From: Lachnospiraceae bacterium
Lineage (GTDB): Bacteria > Bacillota > Clostridia > Lachnospirales > Lachnospiraceae
Length of the DNA stretch: 64,000 bases
Assembly (NCBI GenBank): GCA_009774245.1
Contig: VSNM01000018.1
Location: forward strand, 16,884 to 80,883
Reading direction: 5' to 3'
Shown: piece by piece, positions 1 to 8,869 of the stretch
Layout of the letters: each line of letters opens with the position of its first letter
Numbering within the stretch: the first letter of the stretch is position 1
The notes under the pieces: generated by a model
Told to the model about the DNA's origin: nothing
What the model saw: the letters and a program-made list of their open reading frames with translations, nothing else
The model's database searches: none
Position numbers and translations under genes: made by a program

Positions 1-560
1 TTCCCCTCATTGATCGTGCCGATATCGCCCGCGTAGACAAAGGTCATCTTATCAATCGTATCATTCGTAAACTGCTCTGTGATCCGATTATACTCCTCCT
101 TTGCCTCTGTCAAAGTCAGCGGTATATCCGTGCGGTATCCGGTGAAGATGCTCCTGCCGCCGCTGTCCGCATTTCCCGTGGAGCAGATCTCCTCCATGGC
201 CTTGCGCAGGTGAGTGATCACGGCCTCCCTGTCCTTCACGGTCGTGTAGCTGCTCTTTGCCTTGATGATATTGTAGCGGATATCATTCGTCAGGATACTA
301 TTCACCGTAGTGAGAGCTGAATCCGTGAGCTCAAGCCAGCTCTCCGCATCCGACGCGTTTTTCTCATAGTACTGGTCAATCTTATCCAGCGAAGAGTTGA
401 GCTTCAGGGAACGAATCGCGATGACCGGATCGTCGGACGGCCTTGTGATCTTCTTGCCCGTCGACGACTGGTTCATCAGCTTCTCCTGAAGCGCTTTATT
501 GATATTCAGATTCCTAAGTGATGTATTCTGCATCATCTTGGAAGTAATTCGCATTGCCAT
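1..560 (-). CDS. flgL: Flagellar hook-filament junction protein FlgL (3' end outside window)
   Basis: FlgL (HAP3) joins the flagellar hook to the filament. About 186 N-terminal codons are present; the C-terminus lies beyond base 1. The protein starts MAMRITSKMMQNTSLRNL and carries the flagellin-type N-terminal pattern STGKKITRPSDDP, as expected for the flagellin_N domain. The ATG at 560 is preceded by GGAGGATAAT. It is the last gene seen of a flgM-flgN-flgK-flgK-flgL order, which agrees with the assignment. No frame break is seen in the visible part. Confidence 0.93.
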   Translation of the reverse strand, partial: MAMRITSKMMQNTSLRNLNINKALQEKLMNQSSTGKKITRPSDDPVIAIRSLKLNSSLDKIDQYYEKNASDAESWLELTDSALTTVNSILTNDIRYNIIKAKSSYTTVKDREAVITHLRKAMEEICSTGNADSGGRSIFTGYRTDIPLTLTEAKEEYNRITEQFTNDTIDKMTFVYAGDIGTINEG

Positions 561-562
561 AT

Positions 563-660
563 ATTATCCTCCATTCTCGCCGCGGAAGAACAGCCTGCTG
601 TTCTTCCTGCAATTATCCTCCATTCTCGCCGCGGAAGAACAGCCTGCTGTTCTTCCTGCA
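563..660. repeat. Two perfect tandem copies of a 49-bp unit upstream of flgL
   Basis: Bases 563-611 and 612-660 are identical. On the minus strand each unit carries a Shine-Dalgarno-like GGAGGATAAT and a strong hairpin (GGAAGAACAG, 4-base loop, CTGTTCTTCC). Only the copy nearer flgL sits at the right distance to start it. The duplication doubles an intercistronic hairpin plus ribosome site between flgK and flgL. Confidence 0.9.
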
Positions 661-717
661 TGGGACTGTAGCACTTCTTAGCCTGTGTCTTTTACAGGCT
701 TAGAAGTACTTCCCATG

Positions 718-2601
718 CTAAATTCCAGTCTGTGTGATCAGTCTGTCATAGCACTCATTTAATATGGATATCATCTTGCTCGCCAGATTGTATGCATTCT
801 GGAACTTGATCATGTTCGCTGCCTCCTCGTCGGAGTCCACGCCGCTGATTGAGAAGCGGCTGTTTGCGACGGACTCCTCAATGCTCGCATAGATCTCCTG
901 GAAATTGTTCGCGCTCTGTGCGTTCAATCCGGAATCACCCATGAGGCAGATCAGGAAGCTTGCCGCGTTATTTCCCCTGAACGTCATCTTGTCCTTGTTT
1001 GTGGACAGATCCTTGAGATTGTCGATGATATCATATTTCGCCACGCCATCCACCTCGCCGGTATGTGTGGCAAGGGTACTCGCATCGTTCTGAATCGATT
1101 TTTCCACATTGAAATTTCCTGCCGTCAGCATGAAATATCCTGTGCCTGTCGAAGTGTCATAGCTCTTGTTGAAAAGCGACGCGCCCTTGAGGTTGTACTG
1201 TCCGCCCGCGGCGGTGTTATCGCCAGTGAAGAAGATATCGCCCTCGTGGGTGTTGCCGTTGTAATCCGTGGCATTCTCCACGCCGTAAATCTTGTTAAAA
1301 TTGTATGAATAATCGCGCACCCACTCGTTCATCTGCTCGAGATAGTATGGAATGCCCTGATAATTTACCTGCTCGCCGACTTTGGCGCTGTTCCCTACCG
1401 CAGAGCTCCGCAACATCTGGGGATTTTTGGATTTGTCCTCCGACAGCTTGAAAGTGTAGTAGGTGTTGCCGTCCTCATCGGTCTCAAAGGTATAGCTGTC
1501 ATAATAATATTTCTCGCCGCTCAGCGTGATCTGTCCATTTGTGACCGGCAGCGTGCTCTTGGACATATCGTTGAGATAGCTCTCCGTCGTCCTGACTGTA
1601 ACCGTGCTGTTAAGTCTGTCAACTGCCGAGATCTTTCCGTGAAACGCCTCGTCGTTGTTGCCGTCGCGCATCTCATACAGGCCCTTGAGCTCTCCCCTGA
1701 CGTTTTTGGCGCTGAGTCCCAGGTCAAATCCTGTATCCGCCCACACCACATCATACAGGCCGTCGACATCATTCTGGTTTGCCTTCTGCCACGGCTCCCG
1801 CTGCACGCACTCCAGCTTCCTGTAATCATTGCCTTGGATGAGTGTCTGTCCGCCTGCGATGGACACGACGTACTCTTTGAGATTCGTATCGTTCCCACTA
1901 TCGTCCTTCTTGATTCTCTCCTCGCACTGCACATCCACCACAGCCGAGAGCTGGTCGATCAGCAGATCGCGCTTGTCGCGGAGGTCGTTCGCCACGACAT
2001 TCCCGTTTGCCTCCACCATGTTGATCTGCTTATTCAGAAGGACGATCTGTTGTGACACATTGTTGATCTCGTCAACCTTAATCTTGATCTCATCGTTGAC
2101 GTCAGTCTGCATTTTCTGAAAATTATTGTATAATATGTTGAAGTACTCGCAGAGATTTCCTGCTTTCCCGATAAATTCCAGCGCGAAATCCGTCTCGTCC
2201 GTATGGTTTGAGAGTGAATCCATCGCAGAGTGATACTCGCCGAATATCGTATTGAAGCCCTTGATCTCGTTGGTTCCCCTCTCATCCATCAGATATTGTT
2301 CAATGATAGCGCAGTAATACTGTTTCTTATCATACTCTCCGAGTTTGGAATTGTTGGTCCAGTATTTCTCGTCATAGTAGATATCCCTCACGCGCTCCGC
2401 ACCGAGCGTATCCACGCCGGCCCCGACACAGCCGTAGCTCGCAAATGTGCGCATCGCCTCAGATGCCGTCTGGTTGACGATCTGACGTGAATAGCCCTCT
2501 GTCTCAATGTTCGCGATGTTATTTGCCGTCGTATTCAACGCGGCATTCGAGGCTACGAGCCCCGAATACGCAATATTTAACCCCATAAATGCTGATGCCA
2601 T
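718..2601 (-). CDS. flgK: Flagellar hook-associated protein 1 FlgK, paralog A
   Basis: FlgK (HAP1) caps the hook and connects it to FlgL. The 627-residue protein has the rod/hook N-terminal helix motif (MGLNIAYSGLVASNAAL followed by NTTANNIANIETEGYSRQ). A long coiled segment contains NDLRDKRDLLIDQLS near residue 210, a FlgK signature. The conserved C-terminal helix includes MIKFQNAYNLASKMISIL. It is longer than the roughly 500-residue Bacillus protein through inserts in the middle. It lies downstream of a second FlgK in the same operon; the two are clearly diverged, so they may occupy different places or one may be a variable form. Confidence 0.95.
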   Translation of the reverse strand: MASAFMGLNIAYSGLVASNAALNTTANNIANIETEGYSRQIVNQTASEAMRTFASYGCVGAGVDTLGAERVRDIYYDEKYWTNNSKLGEYDKKQYYCAIIEQYLMDERGTNEIKGFNTIFGEYHSAMDSLSNHTDETDFALEFIGKAGNLCEYFNILYNNFQKMQTDVNDEIKIKVDEINNVSQQIVLLNKQINMVEANGNVVANDLRDKRDLLIDQLSAVVDVQCEERIKKDDSGNDTNLKEYVVSIAGGQTLIQGNDYRKLECVQREPWQKANQNDVDGLYDVVWADTGFDLGLSAKNVRGELKGLYEMRDGNNDEAFHGKISAVDRLNSTVTVRTTESYLNDMSKSTLPVTNGQITLSGEKYYYDSYTFETDEDGNTYYTFKLSEDKSKNPQMLRSSAVGNSAKVGEQVNYQGIPYYLEQMNEWVRDYSYNFNKIYGVENATDYNGNTHEGDIFFTGDNTAAGGQYNLKGASLFNKSYDTSTGTGYFMLTAGNFNVEKSIQNDASTLATHTGEVDGVAKYDIIDNLKDLSTNKDKMTFRGNNAASFLICLMGDSGLNAQSANNFQEIYASIEESVANSRFSISGVDSDEEAANMIKFQNAYNLASKMISILNECYDRLITQTGI

Positions 2602-2635
2602 CTATACTCTCCTCCATTATATATCTATACTCTGG

Positions 2636-2660
2636 AAGAACACCTGCCCCCGGTGTTCTT
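2636..2660 (-). other. Intercistronic hairpin between the two flgK genes
   Basis: AAGAACACC and GGTGTTCTT form a 9-bp stem around a C-rich loop. Its position and AAGAAC arm resemble the duplicated hairpin before flgL, so it may set mRNA stability or processing between the cistrons. It is not followed by a T-run, so it is a poor terminator candidate. Confidence 0.55.
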
Positions 2661-2686
2661 TGCCTTAGAAAATCTCTTCACGCCTG

Positions 2687-4498
2687 CTATGCGCCCATGT
2701 TGAGCAGCGTATCAAGCATGGAATTGATCACGTTGATATACCGGCTTGCCGCATTGTACGCGTTCTGGTACATGATCATGTGCTCGAGTTCCTCGTCCGA
2801 GGATACGCCGATCACGGTCTGCCGCTCATTGTCCGCCTGCTCCAGTGCCAGCTGCTCCAGATCATACAGCTGTCCGAACACATATCCCGACGATGTTGTC
2901 TGTGCGATCAGATCCTGATAGCACTTCTCGAAGCTGCTGATGTCTGTCGCATAGGGATTCAGGTAGATCCCGGCATCTGCAAAGGCGTCCACAAGCTTCT
3001 TGCCGATATTGTAATCTACGGAGTTCTCCTCCCCTGTAAATTTGAGCAGGGACGGGGACTGCAGGAGTGTCTGGTTGATCTTCATATTTTCACAGCTGTA
3101 CAGCGTGTGCGGCTGGTTCGCATCCTCCTCAACATATCTCCAATACATGTTGGGAACCCGCTCCTCATCATCGTCATAGATCTCATAGAGCTTCACGCCC
3201 TGCGCCTTGAGCATCTCCGCCTCACTGCTGCTCAGAGCCACTTTCTCGTATGCCGGAGAGTTCGATTTCTGGAACATCTGCATCGGCGAACCGTCAGGAT
3301 TGCACAGGTATTTTGTCTTGGGATCGCAGTTCTCAGCAAGCACTTCGTTGATCTTGGTCGCGATCGCGTGGACAATATTGTCAAACTCGGCCTCCATATT
3401 CATAACAATGGATTTCGATATGTGATCCTTGTAATATTTGAGTCCGTCCTGATCATCGTACTGGTCCGCCCTGATTCCGAGCTTCTCAAGCTTCTGGTCA
3501 GTGCACGCACCCACCTCGAGGTCCGTATAGTTCGCCACATGGTCTCCCCTCGCCAGCAGGAGCGCCCGGAGCGAACCGACGTCAGTCTTTGCCGCCGTTG
3601 ATATCTCCTCTTTCAGATTAAAGACCTGAGCGCTTGAATAATCCGGCACTGTGTTTCCCTGTGCGTCCTTCGTGTAAGAAAGATTCTGTTTCCAGTACGG
3701 CGTCACGAAACCGGTGTCCTCGTCGGTGGCCAGTCCCATCTCAAACACACACGCCTCATTGACGAAGCTCGTGCCGTTAAAGTTCACTGTCACCATCGTA
3801 TTGTCCGCTTCGTAGTAGGTGATGTTGCCATAACCGCCCAGCATGTCGAGCAGCTGGTCGCGCTCATCACGGAGGTCATTTGCATTCTCCACGCCGCCGA
3901 TCTCCACCCGCATGATTTCCTTATTCAATTCATAGATTCTATTTCCGATGGAATTAATCTCTTTGACGGAATCCTTGATCTGCGTATTCAGATTGTTCTG
4001 ATACTCCTGTAAGGATTTGTACACCGCTGTCGCATTCTCTATGAAGGTCGCCGCCTTTGACACCAGCATGGACATATTGACAGTGTTGTTCGGGTCCTTT
4101 GACAGCTCCTGCATCGAGGCCCACAATCCGGTAGTTCCCCACACGGACTCCTTAAATGCCGCGCCGTCGAGCTCTCCTATGATATCCTCGATCTGCAGGA
4201 TCGCCGAGTAGGAAATCTCATAGTAAGCGGATCTGCCGCTCTCCTCACGATATGTCATATCAAGATATTGATCCCTGACATGTCTGCACTCCGCGTACCT
4301 GGAGCCGGTTCCTACCTGCTGCTGCCATCCTCTCTTCGAACGGCCTCCGTTCGTGTATATGGTATCAGTATTTGCCACCTGCTGGCGGACATATCCGGGT
4401 GTATTCAGATTTGATAGGTTGTGCGCCACGGTATGCAGCGCGTTCTGCGACGTGCGCAAACCACTGTCGCCTAAATATAATGATCCAAACAAAGACAT
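2687..4498 (-). CDS. flgK: Flagellar hook-associated protein 1 FlgK, paralog B
   Basis: This 603-residue protein has the same architecture as the downstream paralog. The N-terminal rod-type helix contains LRTSQNALHTVAHNLSNL and NTPGYVRQ. The FlgK core signature NANDLRDERDQLLDML lies near residue 205. The C-terminal helix contains MIMYQNAYNAASRYINVI. It begins 24 bases after flgN ends and belongs to the SigD-driven flgM operon. Sequence similarity to paralog A is concentrated in the terminal helices that polymerise. Which paralog is the ancestral HAP1 cannot be decided here. Confidence 0.95.
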   Translation of the reverse strand: MSLFGSLYLGDSGLRTSQNALHTVAHNLSNLNTPGYVRQQVANTDTIYTNGGRSKRGWQQQVGTGSRYAECRHVRDQYLDMTYREESGRSAYYEISYSAILQIEDIIGELDGAAFKESVWGTTGLWASMQELSKDPNNTVNMSMLVSKAATFIENATAVYKSLQEYQNNLNTQIKDSVKEINSIGNRIYELNKEIMRVEIGGVENANDLRDERDQLLDMLGGYGNITYYEADNTMVTVNFNGTSFVNEACVFEMGLATDEDTGFVTPYWKQNLSYTKDAQGNTVPDYSSAQVFNLKEEISTAAKTDVGSLRALLLARGDHVANYTDLEVGACTDQKLEKLGIRADQYDDQDGLKYYKDHISKSIVMNMEAEFDNIVHAIATKINEVLAENCDPKTKYLCNPDGSPMQMFQKSNSPAYEKVALSSSEAEMLKAQGVKLYEIYDDDEERVPNMYWRYVEEDANQPHTLYSCENMKINQTLLQSPSLLKFTGEENSVDYNIGKKLVDAFADAGIYLNPYATDISSFEKCYQDLIAQTTSSGYVFGQLYDLEQLALEQADNERQTVIGVSSDEELEHMIMYQNAYNAASRYINVINSMLDTLLNMGA

Positions 4499-4522
4499 GG
4501 TATCTCACCTCGTGTTTCGTCG

Positions 4523-5041
4523 TTATTGCTTCGCGTCGAAACCACCATGTAAGATACCAAGCGATTGTCCGTTTGTATATGCATCTTTACTGTAATTGGC
4601 TGTTTGCGGCGCAGACTTCATCGCTCGTATCATATCGAGGTTAAAGTTCACCATATCCAGCCGTTCTGAGATGAGCAATTGGTTTTTGCCGTTTAACTCC
4701 CTCAGTTGGTCTATGGTCTTCCTCAGGTTTCCCTGCACGTCCTCAAGCTTGCGCTGTTGGTCGGGCATTGATTCGAGCATCTGAATCAGGTCTATGAGTT
4801 TCAATGTTTCAACATCCCTGTTAACTACGTTGGCAATATCAGCCAGAAATTTATCTCTTTCCTTCTCCATTCTTTGGATTCTGCCTACGATTTCCTGTTC
4901 TTCCTCCATGATCTTTCCCAGGTTTTCGATGTCTCCCGCCACGATGGCGGAAGTCTTGCCCTCAGCGAGTGTCACAAGCTTTTCATACTGCGCATTCTCA
5001 CTGTCGAGCACGTCAATCAAGTTCTCCAATAAGCTTGCCAC
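4523..5041 (-). CDS. flgN: FlgN-type flagellar export chaperone
   Basis: This is a 172-residue, almost wholly helical, charged protein with heptad-like stretches, matching the FlgN family. FlgN is a cytoplasmic chaperone that holds FlgK and FlgL for the flagellar export gate. It sits between flgM and flgK, 13 bases after flgM. Assignment rests on composition, length and gene order more than on an invariant motif. Upstream AGGTG is a moderate ribosome site. Confidence 0.85.
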   Translation of the reverse strand: MASLLENLIDVLDSENAQYEKLVTLAEGKTSAIVAGDIENLGKIMEEEQEIVGRIQRMEKERDKFLADIANVVNRDVETLKLIDLIQMLESMPDQQRKLEDVQGNLRKTIDQLRELNGKNQLLISERLDMVNFNLDMIRAMKSAPQTANYSKDAYTNGQSLGILHGGFDAKQ

Positions 5042-5054
5042 CTGTACACCTCAC

Positions 5055-5333
5055 TTAAAACAGGCCATTGTACTTTTCCAAAAGTTTTCCTGCAAAATCC
5101 TCCACGTCCACCTCATAAGTGTCATTGTCCATACGTTCCCTGATAGAACTTACAAGATTCTGACGCACGTCAGGCGTTGCCGAAAGCGCCCTTTTTGCCG
5201 CGGAAGCATCCTGAGCCGTCGCTGAGAGCATCAGCTGATCCTTGAAGCTTGCTCCTGCTGCCTTCTTCTCAGTTTTGGTTAACTTCTTCGTTCCGTAAAT
5301 CTGCTGTATTTGATTATAGGCATCGATACGCAT
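5055..5333 (-). CDS. flgM: Anti-sigma-28 factor FlgM
   Basis: FlgM binds SigD (sigma-28) and holds late flagellar genes off until the hook is finished. The predicted 92-residue protein starts MRIDAYNQIQQIYG. Its C-terminal half (VRQNLVSSIRERMDNDTYEV, then DVEDFAGKLLEKY) fits the sigma-binding helices. The ATG at 5333 is chosen over an upstream in-frame ATG because GGAAGGAGGAG lies 7 bases before it. It is the first gene of the operon, directly behind a SigD promoter. Confidence 0.9.
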   Translation of the reverse strand: MRIDAYNQIQQIYGTKKLTKTEKKAAGASFKDQLMLSATAQDASAAKRALSATPDVRQNLVSSIRERMDNDTYEVDVEDFAGKLLEKYNGLF

Positions 5334-5392
5334 ACCGGACTCCTCCTTCCAACTAGTCAATTATTTATGTTATCAGTTCTTTTATATTTAAT

Positions 5393-5419
5393 TTATCGGA
5401 TTATTTTTCATTTACTTTA
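5393..5419 (-). promoter_or_regulatory. SigD (sigma-28) promoter of the flgM operon
   Basis: On the minus strand TAAA (5419-5416) is followed by exactly 15 bases and then TCCGATAA (5400-5393), one mismatch from the TAAA-N15-GCCGATAA consensus. It lies about 60 bases before the flgM start. This predicts autoregulation of the operon by SigD and FlgM. Confidence 0.85.
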
Positions 5420-5439
5420 TACTTTTTACAAAAATAATG

Positions 5440-6036
5440 TCAGACGCGGTGCATCGCCATGACCGCCCGCACCGTGCGCAGGAGATAGGGCCTGAGCTCC
5501 TCGATTCCCACAGGCTCACTGTAGAGAATGGCGCTGTAGCATGTGGAACCCACGAGCTCCAGAATCATATACACCATCACTTTAGGATTGTCGAACTGCC
5601 GCTCATCCCCGAACATGATATGATACAGGTCATTGAAATCGACTTCGCTGTCATCGCCCGCCTCAATGAACGCATTCACAAACACGCCCCAGCTGAGATT
5701 TTTGTGGATGAAGCCCATGAGCGTCGTGTCCTCCTTGAGCTGGTTGATGATGTTGTCAACCAGAAAGACTACCCTGTCCTCAAGCACTGTGATGTCAGTC
5801 GCTTTAAGAGCGAGGCCCGCTCTCTTGAAGACCTCGCTCGACTTGTGGACGATCAGCTTGTTTCTGATATCATATTTGTCCTTGAAATACAGATAGAAGG
5901 TTCCCTTCGCCACACCCGCATCCTCCACAATGTCAGAGATGGATGTCTTGTGAATCCCCTTGCTGGTAAAGAGCCGGAATGCTGTATCCAGCAGGGACTC
6001 CCTCTTGATCTGTTTATTTTCGTCTATTTTACTCAT
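5440..6036 (-). CDS. TetR/AcrR-family transcriptional regulator
   Basis: The protein has 198 residues. The N-terminal helix-turn-helix reads RESLLDTAFRLFTSKGIHKT followed by SISDIVEDAGVAKGTFYLYF, typical of TetR. The C-terminal ligand domain is unassigned. The start at 6036 is set by a 4-base ATGA overlap with the stop of the preceding gene, so the two are translationally coupled. It probably controls its own operon or the DUF5722 gene, but no operator was identified. Confidence 0.9.
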   Translation of the reverse strand: MSKIDENKQIKRESLLDTAFRLFTSKGIHKTSISDIVEDAGVAKGTFYLYFKDKYDIRNKLIVHKSSEVFKRAGLALKATDITVLEDRVVFLVDNIINQLKEDTTLMGFIHKNLSWGVFVNAFIEAGDDSEVDFNDLYHIMFGDERQFDNPKVMVYMILELVGSTCYSAILYSEPVGIEELRPYLLRTVRAVMAMHRV

Positions 6037-7475
6037 TTGATAACCTGTGACCAGTCGCTGATGCCGATGAACGCCTTTGCCCATGCGTCGTAAGCTGCCT
6101 CCTGCGCGGTGCCAAGGCTGTTAAATACGAGCTGTGACTGTCCCGAAAGTCTGGTGTCAACCTGCGGTTCGCTATAGCTTAACAGATAGATGATCTCCTC
6201 CACATAAGGGTTGGATTTGGCTGCCACGTAGGACGCATAAAGCGATGCCGCCTGCACCTCCACCCCCTGCGCGTTGGTCAGTCCGATCTCGCTTAAGATC
6301 ACATGTCTGACTGCGCCTGTAGGACTTAACATCTGCGGTGTCTGCAGGTAATTTGTGAGCAGTGAGAGATTCTGGAAGGTCATCATCTTGCCAGAGGACA
6401 CCTGCGCCGCCATGTATCCGCCATCCGGACATCCTGACATATCCCAGAATTTCGCGTAAGTAAGTGGTACGGGGTACGGATGCTGCGCCACGCCCCAGTC
6501 GATATTTCCCTCGCCTGCGATCAGTGCGTTGAATTTCTCCAGGAAATCTTTTCCATCGATATACTCATAGTACTCTTTGTGCCCTGCCGGACGGTTTCTG
6601 TCCCAGTTCTGGTCGATGCAGACAAATACATGCGCGTTTGCATTCTGGCTCCTGATCGCATTGTACGCCACGCGGAAGGTCTGCGCGTACTCCCTGATAT
6701 AGCTGTCCCAGTCTGTCCAGATCATGTAGTTCCATGTGCGGACATTGACCTCGTTGCCCACGATATAATTCTCAATGGTAGAATTTGCCGCTACGTTTGA
6801 CAATTCCGACGCGATCGCTGTGATGCCTACCGGCTCCGACGCATTGAGCATATAGTGCTGCGGCGCCACCGGATGGGTGTCTGTCGGCATGATCGCCGCT
6901 CTCGCATACGGGTTGGTGATCGCCTGGTTGCCGCCGTTGTTCATAATCTGCGCTGTGGTGTATCTGCCTGCGATGACGCCATTGGCATTCTCTGACATAT
7001 ACAGATTGCAGAATTCCTTGCCCTGCTCTGACTTGAGCGCCCTTACCTGTCTCGCTTTGGTATGTGTGGCGAGCAGTTCAGGATTTGTGATGTACTGCGG
7101 GTTTGCGATCAGCACATTCTGTCCGCCGGACTTGACTGCAAGGCCGAGCTTGGTATAGAGCCGCGTTCCTGTGTAAGGCACCGTAAAAGCCGGTGTGAGC
7201 GACGCCGGCGCTGACGCCACCGGAACTGCCGTCGGCGCTACTGCATACTCATAAGGCTGCATCTCGAACAGATAGAGCACTCCGTCGTCACTTGCCGGTA
7301 TCTCGGGCAGAGACGCTGTGTAGGAAATGGTAGCCCTGTCCAAAAGCACGCTGCTGGCCGCGGTGGCAAACGCCTGATTCAACGCTTTTGCCGCATTCGC
7401 CTGAATCCCCAGCGCCATGACAAACAGTACCAGCAATACGCCATAGATCCGTTTGATTGGTTTTTTGTTTCGCAT
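6033..7475 (-). CDS. Secreted DUF5722-type glycoside-hydrolase-like protein
   Basis: The 480-residue protein has a signal peptide (MRNKKPIKRIYG, a hydrophobic stretch, then cleavage near ANAA). The body resembles the DUF5722 family, a probable TIM-barrel glycosidase. IVGNEVNVRTW and HVILSEIGLTNAQG place two glutamates where clan-A glycosidases have the acid/base and nucleophile; this catalytic reading is inference. GGAGGAGATAAA precedes the ATG at 7475, so the longer upstream reading is not used. The substrate is unknown. It is coupled to a TetR gene, with glucokinase 100 bases upstream. Confidence 0.75.
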   Translation of the reverse strand: MRNKKPIKRIYGVLLVLFVMALGIQANAAKALNQAFATAASSVLLDRATISYTASLPEIPASDDGVLYLFEMQPYEYAVAPTAVPVASAPASLTPAFTVPYTGTRLYTKLGLAVKSGGQNVLIANPQYITNPELLATHTKARQVRALKSEQGKEFCNLYMSENANGVIAGRYTTAQIMNNGGNQAITNPYARAAIMPTDTHPVAPQHYMLNASEPVGITAIASELSNVAANSTIENYIVGNEVNVRTWNYMIWTDWDSYIREYAQTFRVAYNAIRSQNANAHVFVCIDQNWDRNRPAGHKEYYEYIDGKDFLEKFNALIAGEGNIDWGVAQHPYPVPLTYAKFWDMSGCPDGGYMAAQVSSGKMMTFQNLSLLTNYLQTPQMLSPTGAVRHVILSEIGLTNAQGVEVQAASLYASYVAAKSNPYVEEIIYLLSYSEPQVDTRLSGQSQLVFNSLGTAQEAAYDAWAKAFIGISDWSQVIK

Positions 7476-7577
7476 TTTATCTCCTCCGTCATTATTATAT
7501 GTAATTTTTTGTAGCAATTTTAGTATAGCATCTTTTGCCGCAAACCGCAATAGATTTACATAATTGTTTGCTGTTCC

Positions 7578-8522
7578 TCATATCAGGCCGGCGGCTCCGA
7601 TAATCCCTGCGTCGTTGCCGAGAACCGCGCACCGCACCGGCGGCACGAATGCCCTGTCCCCACCAAAGCACAGAAAGCTCAGATGCTCCTCCACCGGCTT
7701 GGTCAGACGGCTTCCCTGATTGCAGATGCCGCCTGACAGGAGCACAACGTCGGGGCGGAAGATATTGACATAGTTTGCGATGGCTTCCGCCAGATATGTG
7801 TAATAATTCTCGACGACTTCTCTGGCTGCCTGATCGCCTTCGAGCGCTGCGTCAAAGGGGATTTTGCCGTTCATATTCTCGATTTTTCCACCGCACATCC
7901 GATTCATCAATGACTTTTTGTCCGCGATGGCCGCCCGCTTCGCATCTCGAATCAGCGCGGTGGCGGACGCATACGCCTCCACACAGCCGCGGCGCCCGCA
8001 GGTACAGGGTTCCCCGCCGAGAATCAGGCTGGTATGCCCCAGCTCGGCTCCTCCTGCATTGCTTCCCTCAAATACCTTACCATTCAGGATGATACCGCCG
8101 CCGACACCCGTTCCGAGCGTGAGCAGAATCGCGTTTGACACATCCTTCGCCGCCCCTGCACGCACTTCTCCGAGCGCCGCGCAGTTCGCGTCATTGGATA
8201 TGCGGATCTCACATGCGAAATACTTTCCGAGCTCCCGCACGAGCGCCACATTCTCCCAGCTGATATTGTTGGAATAGCGCACTACGCCCGCATTTGCATC
8301 CACCAGACCGGGGCAGCCGACGCCGATGCCCGCAAGCGCGCTCTCCTCCATATTCAATGACTCCATAAGCTGCCTGACGAGTCCTGCTATGTCTGCTATG
8401 ACTTCCTCCGCGGGACGCTCTGCCCGTGTCGGCATTGACGTCTGCGCCATAATTTTCTGGTTTCCGTCAATGATCCCCGCCTTGATGTTGGTCCCGCCAA
8501 GATCAATTCCTGCTTTGTACAT
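7578..8522 (-). CDS. glcK: ROK-family glucokinase
   Basis: The enzyme phosphorylates glucose with ATP in the cytoplasm. The 314-residue protein shows the N-terminal phosphate motif (AGIDLGGTNIKAGI), the sugar-binding region (SNDANCAALGE, then GTGVGGGII) and the ROK zinc site (ELGHTSLILGGEPCTCGRRG, then CVEAYAS). Length and motifs fit Firmicute glucokinases. Other ROK sugar kinases share these features, so the exact hexose is not proven. It stands upstream of the DUF5722 glycosidase on the same strand. Confidence 0.9.
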   Translation of the reverse strand: MYKAGIDLGGTNIKAGIIDGNQKIMAQTSMPTRAERPAEEVIADIAGLVRQLMESLNMEESALAGIGVGCPGLVDANAGVVRYSNNISWENVALVRELGKYFACEIRISNDANCAALGEVRAGAAKDVSNAILLTLGTGVGGGIILNGKVFEGSNAGGAELGHTSLILGGEPCTCGRRGCVEAYASATALIRDAKRAAIADKKSLMNRMCGGKIENMNGKIPFDAALEGDQAAREVVENYYTYLAEAIANYVNIFRPDVVLLSGGICNQGSRLTKPVEEHLSFLCFGGDRAFVPPVRCAVLGNDAGIIGAAGLI

Positions 8523-8699
8523 ATTTATATATCCTCCTGTTTTTCAACATATATGTAATGTATATCAGCTTTTTGTATTTTTTGCAAGTCTTTCTCCCAA
8601 TATGAACCAGTATATTTTACTGCACTTTTCAAAAAATAATTCATGTAACCATTTAATCATGCCAACAGGCATTTTCAGGAACGCATGTCTGCGCGACTT

Positions 8700-8825
8700 T
8701 ATACTGGCGGTCGAAAAGACTGACCGCTCAGTATAATATGATGCACACAGCCGCATAAGGAAATATGCCACTTCGTGGCTGCGGCTGGCGCAATACTCAC
8801 GGCAGATTTCATCTGTCGTGAGTAT
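8700..8825 (+). repeat. Structured intergenic element, copy 1 (upstream of cotJ)
   Basis: The 347-base gap 8523-8869 holds this element. It has three hairpins: TATACTG...CAGTATA (8700-8735), AGCCGC...GCGGCT (8749-8786) and ATACTCACG...CGTGAGTAT (8793-8825). They are separated by ATGCACAC (8741-8748) and GGCGCA (8787-8792), with GGAAATATGCCA inside the second stem. The same strings recur on the minus strand near 35.5, 36.0 and 49.3 kb. An 11-base direct repeat, TGCGCGACTTT, flanks it (8690-8700 and 8831-8841). It ends 44 bases before the cotJ start, in sense orientation. Confidence 0.7.
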
Positions 8826-8869
8826 ATATATGCGCGACTTTGCAGAACCTGACAGGAATGGAGGTTTTT

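Noticed and set aside
2780..3601. 273-codon plus-strand frame opposite flgK
   Set aside because: Antisense to a well-supported flagellar gene, with no start signal.
5334..5360. Longer FlgM start with nine extra residues
   Set aside because: The strong GGAAGGAGGAG lies inside that extension and directly serves the ATG at 5333.
8700..8825. Known riboswitch (c-di-GMP or similar) before cotJ
   Set aside because: The conserved strings do not match the c-di-GMP-I or other riboswitch cores I know; treated as an unassigned element.
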